A stretch of 64,000 nucleotides of DNA, taken from Thermodesulfovibrio sp. 3462-1. GTDB lineage: Bacteria; Nitrospirota; Thermodesulfovibrionia; Thermodesulfovibrionales; Thermodesulfovibrionaceae. Shown one piece after another: positions 1 to 13,666 of this stretch. The stretch is from NCBI RefSeq assembly GCF_040451425.1, contig NZ_CP144374.1, forward strand, positions 1-64,000, given 5' to 3'. How positions within the stretch are numbered: position 1 is the stretch's first letter; each line of letters starts with the position of its first letter. The translations under genes were made by a program, and so were the position numbers. The notes beneath the pieces are model-generated. The model saw only the letters and a list, made by a program, of their open reading frames with translations. It was not told the DNA's origin and made no database searches.

Positions 1-1320
1 ATGAATGAAATAAATAAAATTTGGCAAAAAATTTTAGAGATTATTGCCCAGAAAGTTGGAGAATCAACTTTTCAGTTATGGTTTTCTCCTGTAAAACTTT
101 TAGAGATAAAGAATTCAAAGGCTTTTATTGAAGTTCCAAATAGATTTTTTAAGGACTGGATAGAAGATAATTTTCCTTCAATAATAAGTGATGCTTTCTA
201 TCAAATTACAGGAAACCAAATCTCGGTTTGTTACATTATTACAGGTAAAGAGCATGAGACAGTTTCAACTGAAGAAAAAAAGCCTGTAATAAAAAGAGGT
301 AATTTGAATCCTAAATATACTTTTAATACCTTTGTTGTGGGTCCGTCAAATCAGTTTGCCCATGCAGCAGCACTGAGAGTTGCTGAAAATCCAGGATTTG
401 CTTATAATCCTCTTTTTATATATGGTGGTGTTGGACTTGGTAAAACTCATTTAATAACAGCTATTGGAAATTATATTCTTGATAAAAAACCGGGAATTAA
501 TGTATGTTATATGTCTTCAGAACAATTTACAGGAGAGTTTGTTTCCGCAATAAGACATGAAAAAATGCCTGAGTTTAGGCAAAAATACAGAGCCCTTGAT
601 GTATTTATTGTAGATGATATTCAGTTTATTGCTGGCAAAGATTCAACTCAGGAAGAATTTTTTCATACATTTAATGAACTTTATAGCAAGCAAAAGCAAA
701 TAGTCATTTCAAGTGATAGACCACCGATGGAGATTTCTGATATTACAGACAGGCTTCGTTCAAGATTTGGAATGGGTCTTATTGCAGACATTCAACCACC
801 AGAAATAGAAACCAGGCTTGCCATCTTGTATAAAAAAGCTGAGCTTGAAGGAGTTCAATTGCCTGAAGAAGTAGCTTATTTCATAGCATCCCGAGTTAAA
901 TCAAATGTTAGAGAACTTGAAGGCTCTTTAATTAAACTCTGTGCATATATTTCCATTACAAAGACCCCAATAACCATGGATCTAGCAAAACATGTTTTAA
1001 GAGATTTACTTCCTGATGAAAACAAGCCAATCACAATTGATTTAATTCAGAAAGCTGTATGTGAAGCCTTAGGTATTAAACTTCATGATATAAAGTCAAA
1101 AAAAAGAACTAAAGAGATTGCAAATGCGAGGAAAATAGCCATGTATATAACAAAAAAACTGACAAATCTTTCACTGGCAGAAATAGGCAATGCCTTTGGT
1201 GGTAAGGATCATGCCACTGTTATATATGCCTGTAAGCAGATAGAAAAGGATAAAAAGCAAGATGAATCTCTTAATAAGCTAATAGACAGCATAATAAGAA
1301 AATTACAGGAAAACAAATAG
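1..1320 (+). CDS. dnaA: Chromosomal replication initiator protein DnaA
   Basis: Initiates chromosome replication by binding DnaA boxes at oriC, melting the origin as an ATP-dependent oligomer and recruiting the helicase loader. The 439-residue product has the full family architecture: an N-terminal helicase-interaction domain (about 1-85), a short linker, an AAA+ domain with Walker A GGVGLGKTH (142-150) and Walker B FIVDDIQF (202-209), and the C-terminal DnaA-box helix-turn-helix with the signature GGKDHATV (400-407). It begins at the first base of the window, so neither its promoter nor the origin is visible. dnaN follows after 12 bases, preceded by a strong GAGGAG site. Length and motifs are normal; no oddity seen. 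Confidence 0.99.
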   Translation: MNEINKIWQKILEIIAQKVGESTFQLWFSPVKLLEIKNSKAFIEVPNRFFKDWIEDNFPSIISDAFYQITGNQISVCYIITGKEHETVSTEEKKPVIKRGNLNPKYTFNTFVVGPSNQFAHAAALRVAENPGFAYNPLFIYGGVGLGKTHLITAIGNYILDKKPGINVCYMSSEQFTGEFVSAIRHEKMPEFRQKYRALDVFIVDDIQFIAGKDSTQEEFFHTFNELYSKQKQIVISSDRPPMEISDITDRLRSRFGMGLIADIQPPEIETRLAILYKKAELEGVQLPEEVAYFIASRVKSNVRELEGSLIKLCAYISITKTPITMDLAKHVLRDLLPDENKPITIDLIQKAVCEALGIKLHDIKSKKRTKEIANARKIAMYITKKLTNLSLAEIGNAFGGKDHATVIYACKQIEKDKKQDESLNKLIDSIIRKLQENK

Positions 1321-1332
1321 AGGAGGAGTAAA

Positions 1333-2424
1333 ATGTATGTAAAACTGAAAAAACAAAAAATACAGGAAACTATTGGAAAAATTCAAAGCATTGTTGAAAA
1401 AAAGAGCATTATGCCTGTGCTAAATCATTTTCTTATGGATGTTACTGAAAGTTCTGTATCCATTTTAGCCACTGATCTTGAAACAGCGGTAAAGCTCCCA
1501 GTTGAAGCAGAAATAATTGAACCTGGTAAAACATGTATACCTGCAAGAAAATTTTATGAAATCATAAAAGAACTTGAAAGTGATTTTGAAATTAAACTTT
1601 CAGAGGGATGGCTTAAAATTCAGTCTGGAAGATCAAATTTCAGACTTGCTGCATTAGATGCTTCTGAGTTTCCTGTTTGGCCACAGATTGGACAAGCTTG
1701 TCAGATTAATTTATCAAGAGATCTTCTTCTTACGGCAATAGATAAGACTCTTTATGCTTCTGGAGAAGCTGATGCAAGATATGTTTTAAATGCTCTTCTT
1801 TTTGAACTAAGAAATGGAGAAATTCATGTAGTTGGCACAGATGGACATAGACTTGCTCATTTTAAGGCAGCACTTAATGTAGCATCAGAAGACAGAAAAG
1901 TTATTTTATCAAAAAAATCTTTAAATGAATTAAAAAAATTCTTATCCAGTGCTGAAAATGTTTCACTTCAAATCGGCAAGACCCATGTGATGATAGAAAT
2001 TGATGGAATAAGTTTTCTTACCCGTATGATAGAAGGTAATTATCCAAACTATGAAGCAGTCATTCCAAAAGACTTTGATAAACAGGCAATTGTTGATAAA
2101 GAATTGTTGATAGCTTCATTAAAAAGAGTTTCTGTGCTAAGCAGAGAAAGACAGAATGCTGTCAGAACAGAATGGGGGCAGAATTTAACTATTTCTGCAT
2201 CAGACCCTGAAATTGGAGAGGCTCAGGATGAGCTCAGTATTGATTATCAGGGAGAACCTATTGTTATTGGTTTTAATGCAAGGTATTTAATAGACGCTCT
2301 TGAGCGCATAACATCAGATAAAGCAAAGATTATGATGAACGAGCCAGAAAAAGCTGTGTATATAACAGATGCTCATGATACTTCCTTTGTTTATGAATGC
2401 GTTGTTATGCCTTTAAGGCTTTAG
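1333..2424 (+). CDS. dnaN: DNA polymerase III beta subunit (sliding clamp)
   Basis: Ring-forming processivity clamp that tethers DNA polymerase III and repair enzymes to DNA. The 363-residue length and the pattern of three similar clamp domains fit the family; the C-terminus (YECVVMPLRL) is the usual clamp ending (V.PMRL-type). It starts 12 bases after dnaA with GAGGAG just upstream, so the two are almost certainly cotranscribed. The 54-base gap to gyrB carries a short GTTCAA-type repeat (see repeat entry). No damage seen. Confidence 0.98.
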   Translation: MYVKLKKQKIQETIGKIQSIVEKKSIMPVLNHFLMDVTESSVSILATDLETAVKLPVEAEIIEPGKTCIPARKFYEIIKELESDFEIKLSEGWLKIQSGRSNFRLAALDASEFPVWPQIGQACQINLSRDLLLTAIDKTLYASGEADARYVLNALLFELRNGEIHVVGTDGHRLAHFKAALNVASEDRKVILSKKSLNELKKFLSSAENVSLQIGKTHVMIEIDGISFLTRMIEGNYPNYEAVIPKDFDKQAIVDKELLIASLKRVSVLSRERQNAVRTEWGQNLTISASDPEIGEAQDELSIDYQGEPIVIGFNARYLIDALERITSDKAKIMMNEPEKAVYITDAHDTSFVYECVVMPLRL

Positions 2425-4713
<2,289 letters not shown>

Positions 4714-4719
4714 CCTTAA

Positions 4720-7195
<2,476 letters not shown>

Positions 7196-7199
<4 letters not shown>

Positions 7200-7459
7200 C
7201 AGAACAAAAGAAGGCAGTAGCATTAAAGTATGATAAAGAAAGGGACACAGCACCAAAGGTTGTAGCTAAAGGAAGAGGCTGGATTGCTGACAAGATTATA
7301 GAGCTTGCAAGGCAGCATGGAATTCCTTTAAAAGAAGATGAGGCTTTAGTGGAAGTGCTTTCAAAGCTTCCACTTTATGAAGAAATTCCAGTTGAGCTCT
7401 ATAAAGCAGTAGCTGAAATTCTTGTTTTTGTCTATAAAATTAAGGGTAAAATAAAATAA
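7196..7459 (+). CDS. FlhB C-terminal-domain homologue (YlqH/FhlB type)
   Basis: An 87-residue soluble protein that corresponds to the cytoplasmic tail of FlhB/YscU without the membrane part: AVALKYD near the start, then VVAKGRGWIADKIIELARQ and PLYEEIPVELYKAVAEILVFVY. In full FlhB this domain autocleaves in an NPTH loop; that motif is absent, as expected for stand-alone copies. It overlaps the FliK-like gene by 4 bases and trpC by 1 base. It probably interacts with the flagellar export gate or substitutes for the FlhB tail; no flagellar structural genes are nearby. Confidence 0.8.
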
Positions 7460-8244
7460 TGCATATTTTACAAAAGATAGTTGAAGCCAAAAAATTAAGA
7501 ATTAATGAGTTAAAAAAGATTAAATCAATTGAAGAAATAAAAAAAACAGCACACACTGTTAAGACATCTTGCCAATTCTATAAAGCAATAAAAAGACTTC
7601 CTCAGGAAGGAATAAAACTTATCGCAGAAATAAAAAAAGCCTCTCCAATTAAGGGACTGCTTAAAGAGTATGATGTTTTAAAAATGGCTGACCTTTATGT
7701 ATCCTCAGGTGCAGATGCTATTTCAGTTATTACTGAAGAAGATTTTTTTCTTGGAAGTCCTTCATTTTTAGTAAAAATAAAGGAAAAATATCCTAATGTG
7801 CCTGTTTTAAGAAAGGATTTTATTTTTGATGAATATCAGATATATGAGTCAAAACTGCTTGGAGCAGATGCTATTCTTTTAATTGGAAATATTTTAAATA
7901 AACAACAATGTAAATTTTTATACGAGCTTACAAAATCTCTTCAGATGGATGTATTATTTGAAATTCACGATGAACAAGATTTAGAAAAAGCCTTATTCGC
8001 AGGAGTTGACATAATAGGAATAAACAACAGAAATCTTAAAACCATGCAGATTGCGCTTGATACAACTTTCAGGCTTAAGGAGTTAATTCCTGAGGATAAA
8101 ATTACAGTGAGTGAAAGCGGAATCTCTGAAAGAACTCATGTTGAAAAGCTTCTTAAAAAAGGAATAGATGCCATCTTAGTGGGAACATCAATAATCTTAA
8201 GCAATAATCCCTCTCAAAAAATAAAGGAGCTAAAACTTACTTAA
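7459..8244 (+). CDS. trpC: Indole-3-glycerol phosphate synthase
   Basis: Converts carboxyphenylamino-deoxyribulose phosphate to indole-3-glycerol phosphate in tryptophan synthesis. The 261-residue TIM barrel has the family signatures IAEIKKASPIKG (beta1, catalytic Lys), VLRKDFIFDEYQIYE, IIGINNRNLKT and ISESGI-like VSESGI plus the phosphate-binding AILVGTS. It starts at the last base of the preceding stop codon, so it is cotranscribed with the FliK/FlhB-tail pair, an unusual location. No other trp gene is present in the window. It is the last core gene before the defence island. Confidence 0.97.
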   Translation: MHILQKIVEAKKLRINELKKIKSIEEIKKTAHTVKTSCQFYKAIKRLPQEGIKLIAEIKKASPIKGLLKEYDVLKMADLYVSSGADAISVITEEDFFLGSPSFLVKIKEKYPNVPVLRKDFIFDEYQIYESKLLGADAILLIGNILNKQQCKFLYELTKSLQMDVLFEIHDEQDLEKALFAGVDIIGINNRNLKTMQIALDTTFRLKELIPEDKITVSESGISERTHVEKLLKKGIDAILVGTSIILSNNPSQKIKELKLT

Positions 8245-8354
8245 TCTGCAATTAGACATGCTAATGCCTTTTTCAGCAAGAAAGCCCATCCTGAACTATT
8301 CTACCTGACTTTGACAGATTATGGCTAATTTTATTTCTTTCAGAAAGCACAAGC

Positions 8355-8672
8355 CAATAACATATTTACAGCTTGTAAAGTCATAGAGGGTAGGCCAAGG
8401 CACAAGGTAGTAGAGAGTTTTTTAGACAGTTATATACTTGGGCAGATACTTGCAGTGGAGGCAGTATGGAAGAAGCTAAACTTAGATGAGACATTCAATT
8501 AGTGATAGGACTGATACTCAGTGAAGATGACATGCCAATTGGCTATGAAGTATTTTCTGGAAACAGCTTTGAAGGCAAAACAGTAAGCACAATGATAATG
8601 ACTGAGAGATAAATTTTCAATAAACAAGGTAGTGTTTGTTGCGGACAAGGGAATACTTAGCAGGTCTGTGTT
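8355..8672 (+). pseudogene. Remnant of an IS1634/IS4-type transposase
   Basis: The gap between trpC and the defence island holds no intact gene but contains successive fragments of a DDE transposase in shifting plus-strand frames, interrupted by stops. Readable pieces are TYLQLVKS (8358 on), EGRPRHKVVESF then GQILAVEAVWKKLNLDETFN, MPIGYEVFSGNSFEGKT (about 8531-8581) and KVVFVADKGILSRS (to about 8667). The order and wording match IS1634-like transposases, where the Asp of VADKG is a catalytic residue. The remainder and both ends are missing. The fragment abuts the truncated 3' end of the restriction gene on the opposite strand, so the element probably helped form this boundary. About 8245-8354 shows nothing recognisable. 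Confidence 0.75.
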
Positions 8673-9133
8673 AGTATGTCTCCAATGTAGCTATCAATTC
8701 CTTTTGATTCCTCACCAGGGTCTGACAATCTATAATTCGTTCCTTTAAGCTCTGCACCCTTCTTTAAGATTGCCTCCTGAAACCTCAACCCAGCAAAAGT
8801 TTTTACTATAACTAAATCCCTTACCCACTCTTTTACAGTATCCCTGTCAATCTTATTTATAGCATCTTTGAGTTCTTTTAATTTTTGAAGAATCTTCTCC
8901 GTGGCATTCTTTATTGCATCTGGCTTTTTCTTCAAGTATCATTCTTCCCGTTCTTGTAGTGTTTTTCCTTCAAACTCCTGAATAAGCTCGCTCATCTGAC
9001 CAACTACCTTTGGTCGTGTTCCCTGTGCATTTTGATTTGCCAGGTTAATGAGTGGTGCTACATATTTTGGAAATTCAGGTGTTTCAATATCTAAATATTT
9101 TCTAATCTCTTCAATACTTATTTTTATTTTCAT
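8657..9133 (-). pseudogene. Broken MjaI-like type II restriction endonuclease
   Basis: Two minus-strand reading frames, 9133-8939 (64 codons) and 8935-8657 (92 codons), are in the same frame, separated only by a TGA at 8939-8941 and one Tyr codon. Together they read as one protein with NLANQNAQGTRPKVVGQM and VRDLVIVKTFAGLRFQEAIL, which I recognise as the MjaI restriction endonuclease family (CTAG-type). The TGA probably replaced a Trp codon. The 3' end breaks after GIDSYIGD and runs into IS-remnant sequence, ending in the unrelated tail ILTQTC, so the C-terminal part is lost. The gene follows herA by 6 bases. Almost certainly inactive. The family name is from memory, not a search. Confidence 0.7.
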
Positions 9134-9139
9134 ATTTAG

Positions 9140-10906
9140 CTATCTCATAAATCTATTTACTCTTAAAAATTCTTCAGGAGTATTATAAACTGTGAGGAAA
9201 AGTGGGGTACCAGCGAAAGAAAGAGGCGAAACTGGACCAATTGTCATAAAAGCATATTGTCTTGAGGCAATGTCAAAAGCACTATGTGGGTCACGAAAGG
9301 ATTGATAGAGTTTAAGGGCATTAGGGTCACCACCAACAATTTCTTTTAAAGACATAAATTCTGTTCCCAAAGCCAGACCAAAACCAAAGAAGAAGATTCT
9401 CAATTGGCCAATAATCTCTTTATGTAAACTTGATAGGGTCTGACTTATAAACAACCATCCAAGTCCATATTTTCTTGTAGTTCTCACTGCGTCAAGAAGT
9501 GAAAGTCTTACACTTTCCTGTTTTTCATTTTCAATTTTTTCCCTTGGGGCTAATCTATGGGCTTCATCTAAAATCACAAGAGTATTTAAAAATCTATTTT
9601 CACGATAAGCACGCTCAGCTGAATAAGTTAGTCCATCTAATAATCGTTTTATTACCAATGCCTGAATAGTTTCATTCCAAAAAAGACCTGAGGCCATTTC
9701 TCTGGATAAATCTATAACCACAACAGGACGACGACTTCTATCAAGATCAAATGTTTGTTGAATTAGGTTATCAACACTAATAGCTCCTCTACGATCTCTT
9801 CTGAATAACTCAGTTATTGGCCCCCAATAATTATTGAAGAATTCATCTCGATTTGCGTCTTGATAAACTGTGTTGAATCTATCACGAGACTGCTGGGTTC
9901 TATAAAATTGCATCTGAACATTTCCATCACCAAGAATTTGCCATGCACGGTTAAAAGATTGGCGGTCATATAAATTTTCTAACGTAACTCGTCCTCTTTG
10001 TAATCTTTCTGCTAAAACCTCGGAGGCTATTCTTCTATTTTCTCCTTTTGGAATCGAGAGTCGCTCAAAGAATGGTGATTCATAAAGGATTTCACTAAAA
10101 AGGTCCCATCTATCCAAAACCAAATCTCTAACACTTCTAATTACCACCTCTTTATTTAACAATGAAAGAACACTGGATAAATTCAAAGGAAATCCTTCTG
10201 CTCTCATCTCTCCTCGTGCATCCTTTGAAAACTCACCTTGAGGGTCTATTACAAATATAGCCATATCAGGGTACCTTGCATAGGCTAAGAGAATCATCTT
10301 TGCCAGAACCGACTTCCCAGAACCCGTTTTCCCAAAGATTCCGAGATGATATGCCTCTCCAGCTCCGTGTGGTCCTGTCCCAAAATGCTTGAACCAGAGT
10401 GGAAGTTTTGGTGTAGAACCATAAACATGACCTAAATAAAATATTTCATCTCTGTACAGTTCTAACAACCTATCCAATATCTCGTCAGTTGCTAAATGGA
10501 TGGAAGTACCTGTAGCAGGAACAGTTCCTAAAATACTCGGTTCAAATCTATTGCCATTGTCACTAAATACCGCACTTACTGTCATTTGTCCTAAATGGGT
10601 ATCTTGCTGTCCACTTACAGGATTGACTTGACCCCTTTGCCTTGCAAGAGACCTCATTGTTGGGTCTTCAAGCCAGATATTCTTTAGTTGAACCTCTGTT
10701 ATCTGTCCTAATGCGTAATGGGGTTTACCATCCTGAGAAAATCTAAAGAGTGCAAGCTCTCCGACCAATTTCTTCTCAACAGCAGTGCCGAGGATATCCA
10801 AAGAAAGTTCGCTGGTAGAAGAAGGAGAGCCTATTGTTCCAATACGCTCAGAGGAGCTGATTAATTGCTCAAGGTTTGTTCTTTCGTAAAACATACTCTT
10901 TTCCAT
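9140..10906 (-). CDS. HerA-like hexameric DNA-translocating ATPase
   Basis: HerA ATPases form hexameric rings that thread DNA and work with the NurA nuclease in end resection in archaea and in several bacterial defence systems. Visible features are an N-terminal beta-rich HAS-barrel-like region, Walker A GKTGSGKS (about 192-199), DPQGEF (a HerA/FtsK-family motif), Walker B TLVILDEAH (about 442-450), a sensor region LFISQTLSSL and a C-terminal lid. I chose the ATG at 10906, not the upstream one at 10939, because GGAGGA (10911-10916) precedes it with good spacing. It overlaps the methyltransferase gene by 38 bases. Its partner NurA is encoded two genes upstream in the same operon. Confidence 0.9.
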   Translation of the reverse strand: MEKSMFYERTNLEQLISSSERIGTIGSPSSTSELSLDILGTAVEKKLVGELALFRFSQDGKPHYALGQITEVQLKNIWLEDPTMRSLARQRGQVNPVSGQQDTHLGQMTVSAVFSDNGNRFEPSILGTVPATGTSIHLATDEILDRLLELYRDEIFYLGHVYGSTPKLPLWFKHFGTGPHGAGEAYHLGIFGKTGSGKSVLAKMILLAYARYPDMAIFVIDPQGEFSKDARGEMRAEGFPLNLSSVLSLLNKEVVIRSVRDLVLDRWDLFSEILYESPFFERLSIPKGENRRIASEVLAERLQRGRVTLENLYDRQSFNRAWQILGDGNVQMQFYRTQQSRDRFNTVYQDANRDEFFNNYWGPITELFRRDRRGAISVDNLIQQTFDLDRSRRPVVVIDLSREMASGLFWNETIQALVIKRLLDGLTYSAERAYRENRFLNTLVILDEAHRLAPREKIENEKQESVRLSLLDAVRTTRKYGLGWLFISQTLSSLHKEIIGQLRIFFFGFGLALGTEFMSLKEIVGGDPNALKLYQSFRDPHSAFDIASRQYAFMTIGPVSPLSFAGTPLFLTVYNTPEEFLRVNRFMR

Positions 10907-11828
10907 CTTTTCCTCCAAATTCAAATAATCCGGGAGCATTAGAATTAAAAAACTCCTTAATGCGTCTTTCTGCTAATTTTACATATTTTTCGTTTATTTC
11001 GTATCCTATATAGTGGCGGTTAGTTTTTATTGCTGCAATTGCGGTCTGTCCACTACCCATAAACGGGTCTAAAGCAACTTCTCCCTCAAAAGTGTAAAGT
11101 TGGATTAACCGGTAAGGCAATTCAACTGGAAAAGGTGCTGGATGTCCAACTTTGGTTGCTGGTTCTGCAGCAAAGGTCCATACGCTTTTGGTAAATTCAA
11201 GAAATTCTTCCTTAGACATAGTGCTTTTTCTTCCGAGATTTTCCCTTGAAAACATACCTTTAGAAAAGACCAAAATATACTCATGAATGTCTCTCAGTGT
11301 TGGATTTTTAGCAGAAAGCCAGCTACCCCAAGCAGTTGATGGACTTCCACTTGACGCTTTATTCCATATAATTTCACCTCGCATTAAAAATCCTAACTCA
11401 AGCATATCCTCAATTATAAAAGCATGTAGTGGGATATACGGCTTTCTTCCAAGGTTAGCGATATTGATGCATGCTCTTCCCCCTGGCACAAGAACCCTTT
11501 TTACCTCCTTCCACACTCGTTTCAAAAATTCTCTGTATTCATTGAGTGTAAGATTTGCGTCATATTCCTTTCCAACATTATAGGGAGGTGAAGTAACCAT
11601 CAGGTGAACGCTATTATCTGGCAGTTCATCCATCTTTTCGCTTGTCTTGCAAAAAATTTTGTCAATAAACTCTAAAGGGATAGGGTTTTCTACATATTCT
11701 GTTATCTCTTCTTTCGGAAGTCCTTCATATAACTTGCTCGTGTAGAAAGGAGTAGAGTCATGATTAATCCTCCCAGGAGACCCAAAGGTGCTCGTTTTTG
11801 TCCCATATTTTCTACGATTGACTTTCAT
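10869..11828 (-). CDS. DNA methyltransferase, TSPPY (amino-methyl, probably N4-cytosine) class
   Basis: A 319-residue beta-class amino-methyltransferase: catalytic motif IV TSPPYN at about 79-84, followed by the target-recognition region, then the AdoMet motif DPFMGSGQTAIAA near 258 and GYEINEKYVKLAERRI. Ser rather than Asp before PPY is more usual for N4-cytosine methylation, though not decisive. The N-terminus (GSPGRINHDSTPFY) resembles methylases of restriction systems with four-base palindromic sites. The start codon immediately follows the stop of the ThaI-like endonuclease gene, so the two are a likely cognate pair; the broken MjaI-like gene downstream is the alternative partner. The 3' end overlaps herA. 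Confidence 0.88.
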   Translation of the reverse strand: MKVNRRKYGTKTSTFGSPGRINHDSTPFYTSKLYEGLPKEEITEYVENPIPLEFIDKIFCKTSEKMDELPDNSVHLMVTSPPYNVGKEYDANLTLNEYREFLKRVWKEVKRVLVPGGRACINIANLGRKPYIPLHAFIIEDMLELGFLMRGEIIWNKASSGSPSTAWGSWLSAKNPTLRDIHEYILVFSKGMFSRENLGRKSTMSKEEFLEFTKSVWTFAAEPATKVGHPAPFPVELPYRLIQLYTFEGEVALDPFMGSGQTAIAAIKTNRHYIGYEINEKYVKLAERRIKEFFNSNAPGLFEFGGKDGKEYVLRKNKP

Positions 11829-12503
11829 TTAGTCCTCTCTCCATAGGTCAATCCATCTTTTATAGGCATTAAATTTTATCTCTGTTCTCTGCCAATTTAT
11901 TTCAATCTTCCTAGAGTTACTATCTTCAATCAAACTCAATAATGCTTCTTTAGTGATTTCAACCCCTCTTGGATTTGTTCCTGGTTTAGGAAGTTTTATG
12001 TACCTTTCTCTACCTATTTTATCAAAAAGCCGTTTTTGAGCCTCCAATGGAATGTAATAAAATCCCCCAACATCATTCCAATTTATCTGAACAAGTAGAA
12101 TATCACAATGAGGATAATAATTTTCACGGAATTCTTTTGCTTTCTGTGCGTCAACAGTCCATATCAGTTTGACACCACTAAAACTTTTACCTGTAATTGT
12201 CTTTATTGATACTGGTTCGCCAAATAATTTCACATCTACCTCTGGTTCGGTTATAGGGATCTCAGTTTCAACATTTGCTTCACCAAATTTATAAATAAGC
12301 AAGGCTACAATTATCCTTTCTCTAACTGACCCAACCTCCATTCCAGTTTTGCCCGCCCTTGAACTTTCTAATTCTGCAAGTTGAAACAGATAGGGCAACT
12401 GTCTTTTTATCTTCTCTACAAGTTTCTCATCTTCAAATATTTCTATCAAGCGATTGGATTTTGCTCCTTTACCTACAGCCAGACCGTCAGATTTTTCTTT
12501 CAT
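11829..12503 (-). CDS. Probable type II restriction endonuclease, ThaI-like
   Basis: A 224-residue protein resembling the ThaI restriction endonuclease family (CGCG cutters): AELESSRAGKTGMEVGSVRERI, then a candidate PD-(D/E)XK core with EIPITEPEVDVKLFG followed by PVSIKTITG, giving Glu/Asp and Lys candidates for metal binding, and CDILLVQINWND. It starts with ATG at 12503 behind GGGAGG, which overlaps the end of nurA, and its stop abuts the methyltransferase start. That layout, endonuclease then methylase with zero spacing, is typical of a restriction-modification pair. The family assignment is from memory of motif wording; specificity is not established by the sequence. Confidence 0.55.
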   Translation of the reverse strand: MKEKSDGLAVGKGAKSNRLIEIFEDEKLVEKIKRQLPYLFQLAELESSRAGKTGMEVGSVRERIIVALLIYKFGEANVETEIPITEPEVDVKLFGEPVSIKTITGKSFSGVKLIWTVDAQKAKEFRENYYPHCDILLVQINWNDVGGFYYIPLEAQKRLFDKIGRERYIKLPKPGTNPRGVEITKEALLSLIEDSNSRKIEINWQRTEIKFNAYKRWIDLWRED

Positions 12504-12505
12504 AT

Positions 12506-13657
12506 TTACCTCCCACTTTCAGTTCTATAGCCATGCATACTGAAAAAAATCTCTCCTATATCCCCCTGGTGTAATTCTGTCATCCTTCTGGTAGCAGTTT
12601 GCCTGAAGGCGGGAATAGCACTTCCAAGATGCTTTACCATTCGGTCTGCTATATAAAGAGGATATGGTTCCATAATCCCGGGGGTTCCAGACTGATATTT
12701 AAGACCTTGAAGCAATACTGCTATCCGAGAATTATTTGTGGCAATAGAAGATGCCATCTCAATTCTAAAAACTGGGGTCCAGTTATGAGGTCTGTAATAC
12801 ATAACATAAATCCTATTTATTGCTGAGATAACCTCATCTTTTAATCTTTCAATTTCTTTGTCGTTAATAGGAATTCTTAAATGCCAGGGTTGTTGAGGTT
12901 CTTCTAATGGGATTGGCGAGGTAAATTCACCCGGAGACAAAATCGCAGTCAAAATCGCTCTGTCATCATAATTAGCCGACCAACCGAGGTTCTTACCTAA
13001 CTCCCTTCTTGTAGTGTACTTCGGCATACCCACCCATAATTTATCGGTCCTTGCTGACTCCAAAATGATTTTATAATCTTTAAGAAACTGCTTGAATCTT
13101 TCTATCAATTGTTTGCCTACTTCTGTTTGATTACCTTCATTCTCCCATTCAATAACTCTGTTTATTGCCTGATTCATATATATCAACGGTGTTGTAAGAG
13201 AACCATCTAAGAAAACTATATCGTGAGGTGCCTTTGCTGCGAGTTCAAGTTCCATCTCCATCATCAATCCTCTTATAACCGTGCCTATATCAGGGTTATG
13301 CTTTTCGGGGTGAATAAATACTCTATGATGAGGCTTCTCCCAGTATCTTTTTTCAGAGGGTGGAGTCAATCCTTCAATTGCAACCGCAGCACAAGCAGCA
13401 AAATCAGTTGCTAAAAGCCTCTCCACTGCATAAGAGCCATCTACCCCGCAAGTCGTTGGTATGCCCGGATACCCAAGTTCTGTATCCAGTTTCAAGATAT
13501 TTTGTTCTTGTAGTTGCTTCCGTATTTTTGCCTTATTTTCCTGGATTTCCTTAAAAGAAGCATATAACTGCTCACCAACCGATTCACTTTTGGAAAGCAT
13601 CTCTTCAACAAGTGCCTCAGGCAATTCAGCAAAAGGTGTTTGCTCAGGTTTTTCCAT
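12506..13657 (-). CDS. NurA-family nuclease
   Basis: NurA is an RNase H-like, Mn-dependent 5'-3' exonuclease/endonuclease that docks on HerA. The 383-residue product has the two hallmark Asp motifs: CGVDGSYAVERL (Asp at about 73) and IVFLDGSLTTPL (Asp at about 151), with an acidic MEMELELA helix between, and a C-terminal region with RIEMASSIA and a late TRRMTELHQGD segment. The ATG at 13657 has GAGGA six bases upstream and is preferred to the ATG at 13663. It sits 9 bases after the sacsin-like gene and its own end supplies the ribosome site of the next gene. HerA is encoded downstream in the same operon. Confidence 0.85.
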   Translation of the reverse strand: MEKPEQTPFAELPEALVEEMLSKSESVGEQLYASFKEIQENKAKIRKQLQEQNILKLDTELGYPGIPTTCGVDGSYAVERLLATDFAACAAVAIEGLTPPSEKRYWEKPHHRVFIHPEKHNPDIGTVIRGLMMEMELELAAKAPHDIVFLDGSLTTPLIYMNQAINRVIEWENEGNQTEVGKQLIERFKQFLKDYKIILESARTDKLWVGMPKYTTRRELGKNLGWSANYDDRAILTAILSPGEFTSPIPLEEPQQPWHLRIPINDKEIERLKDEVISAINRIYVMYYRPHNWTPVFRIEMASSIATNNSRIAVLLQGLKYQSGTPGIMEPYPLYIADRMVKHLGSAIPAFRQTATRRMTELHQGDIGEIFFSMHGYRTESGR

Positions 13658-13666
13658 TTTCATTCC

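Noticed and set aside
1-60. Replication origin.
   Set aside because: The window begins at the dnaA start codon; no DnaA-box cluster or AT-rich unwinding region is visible inside it.
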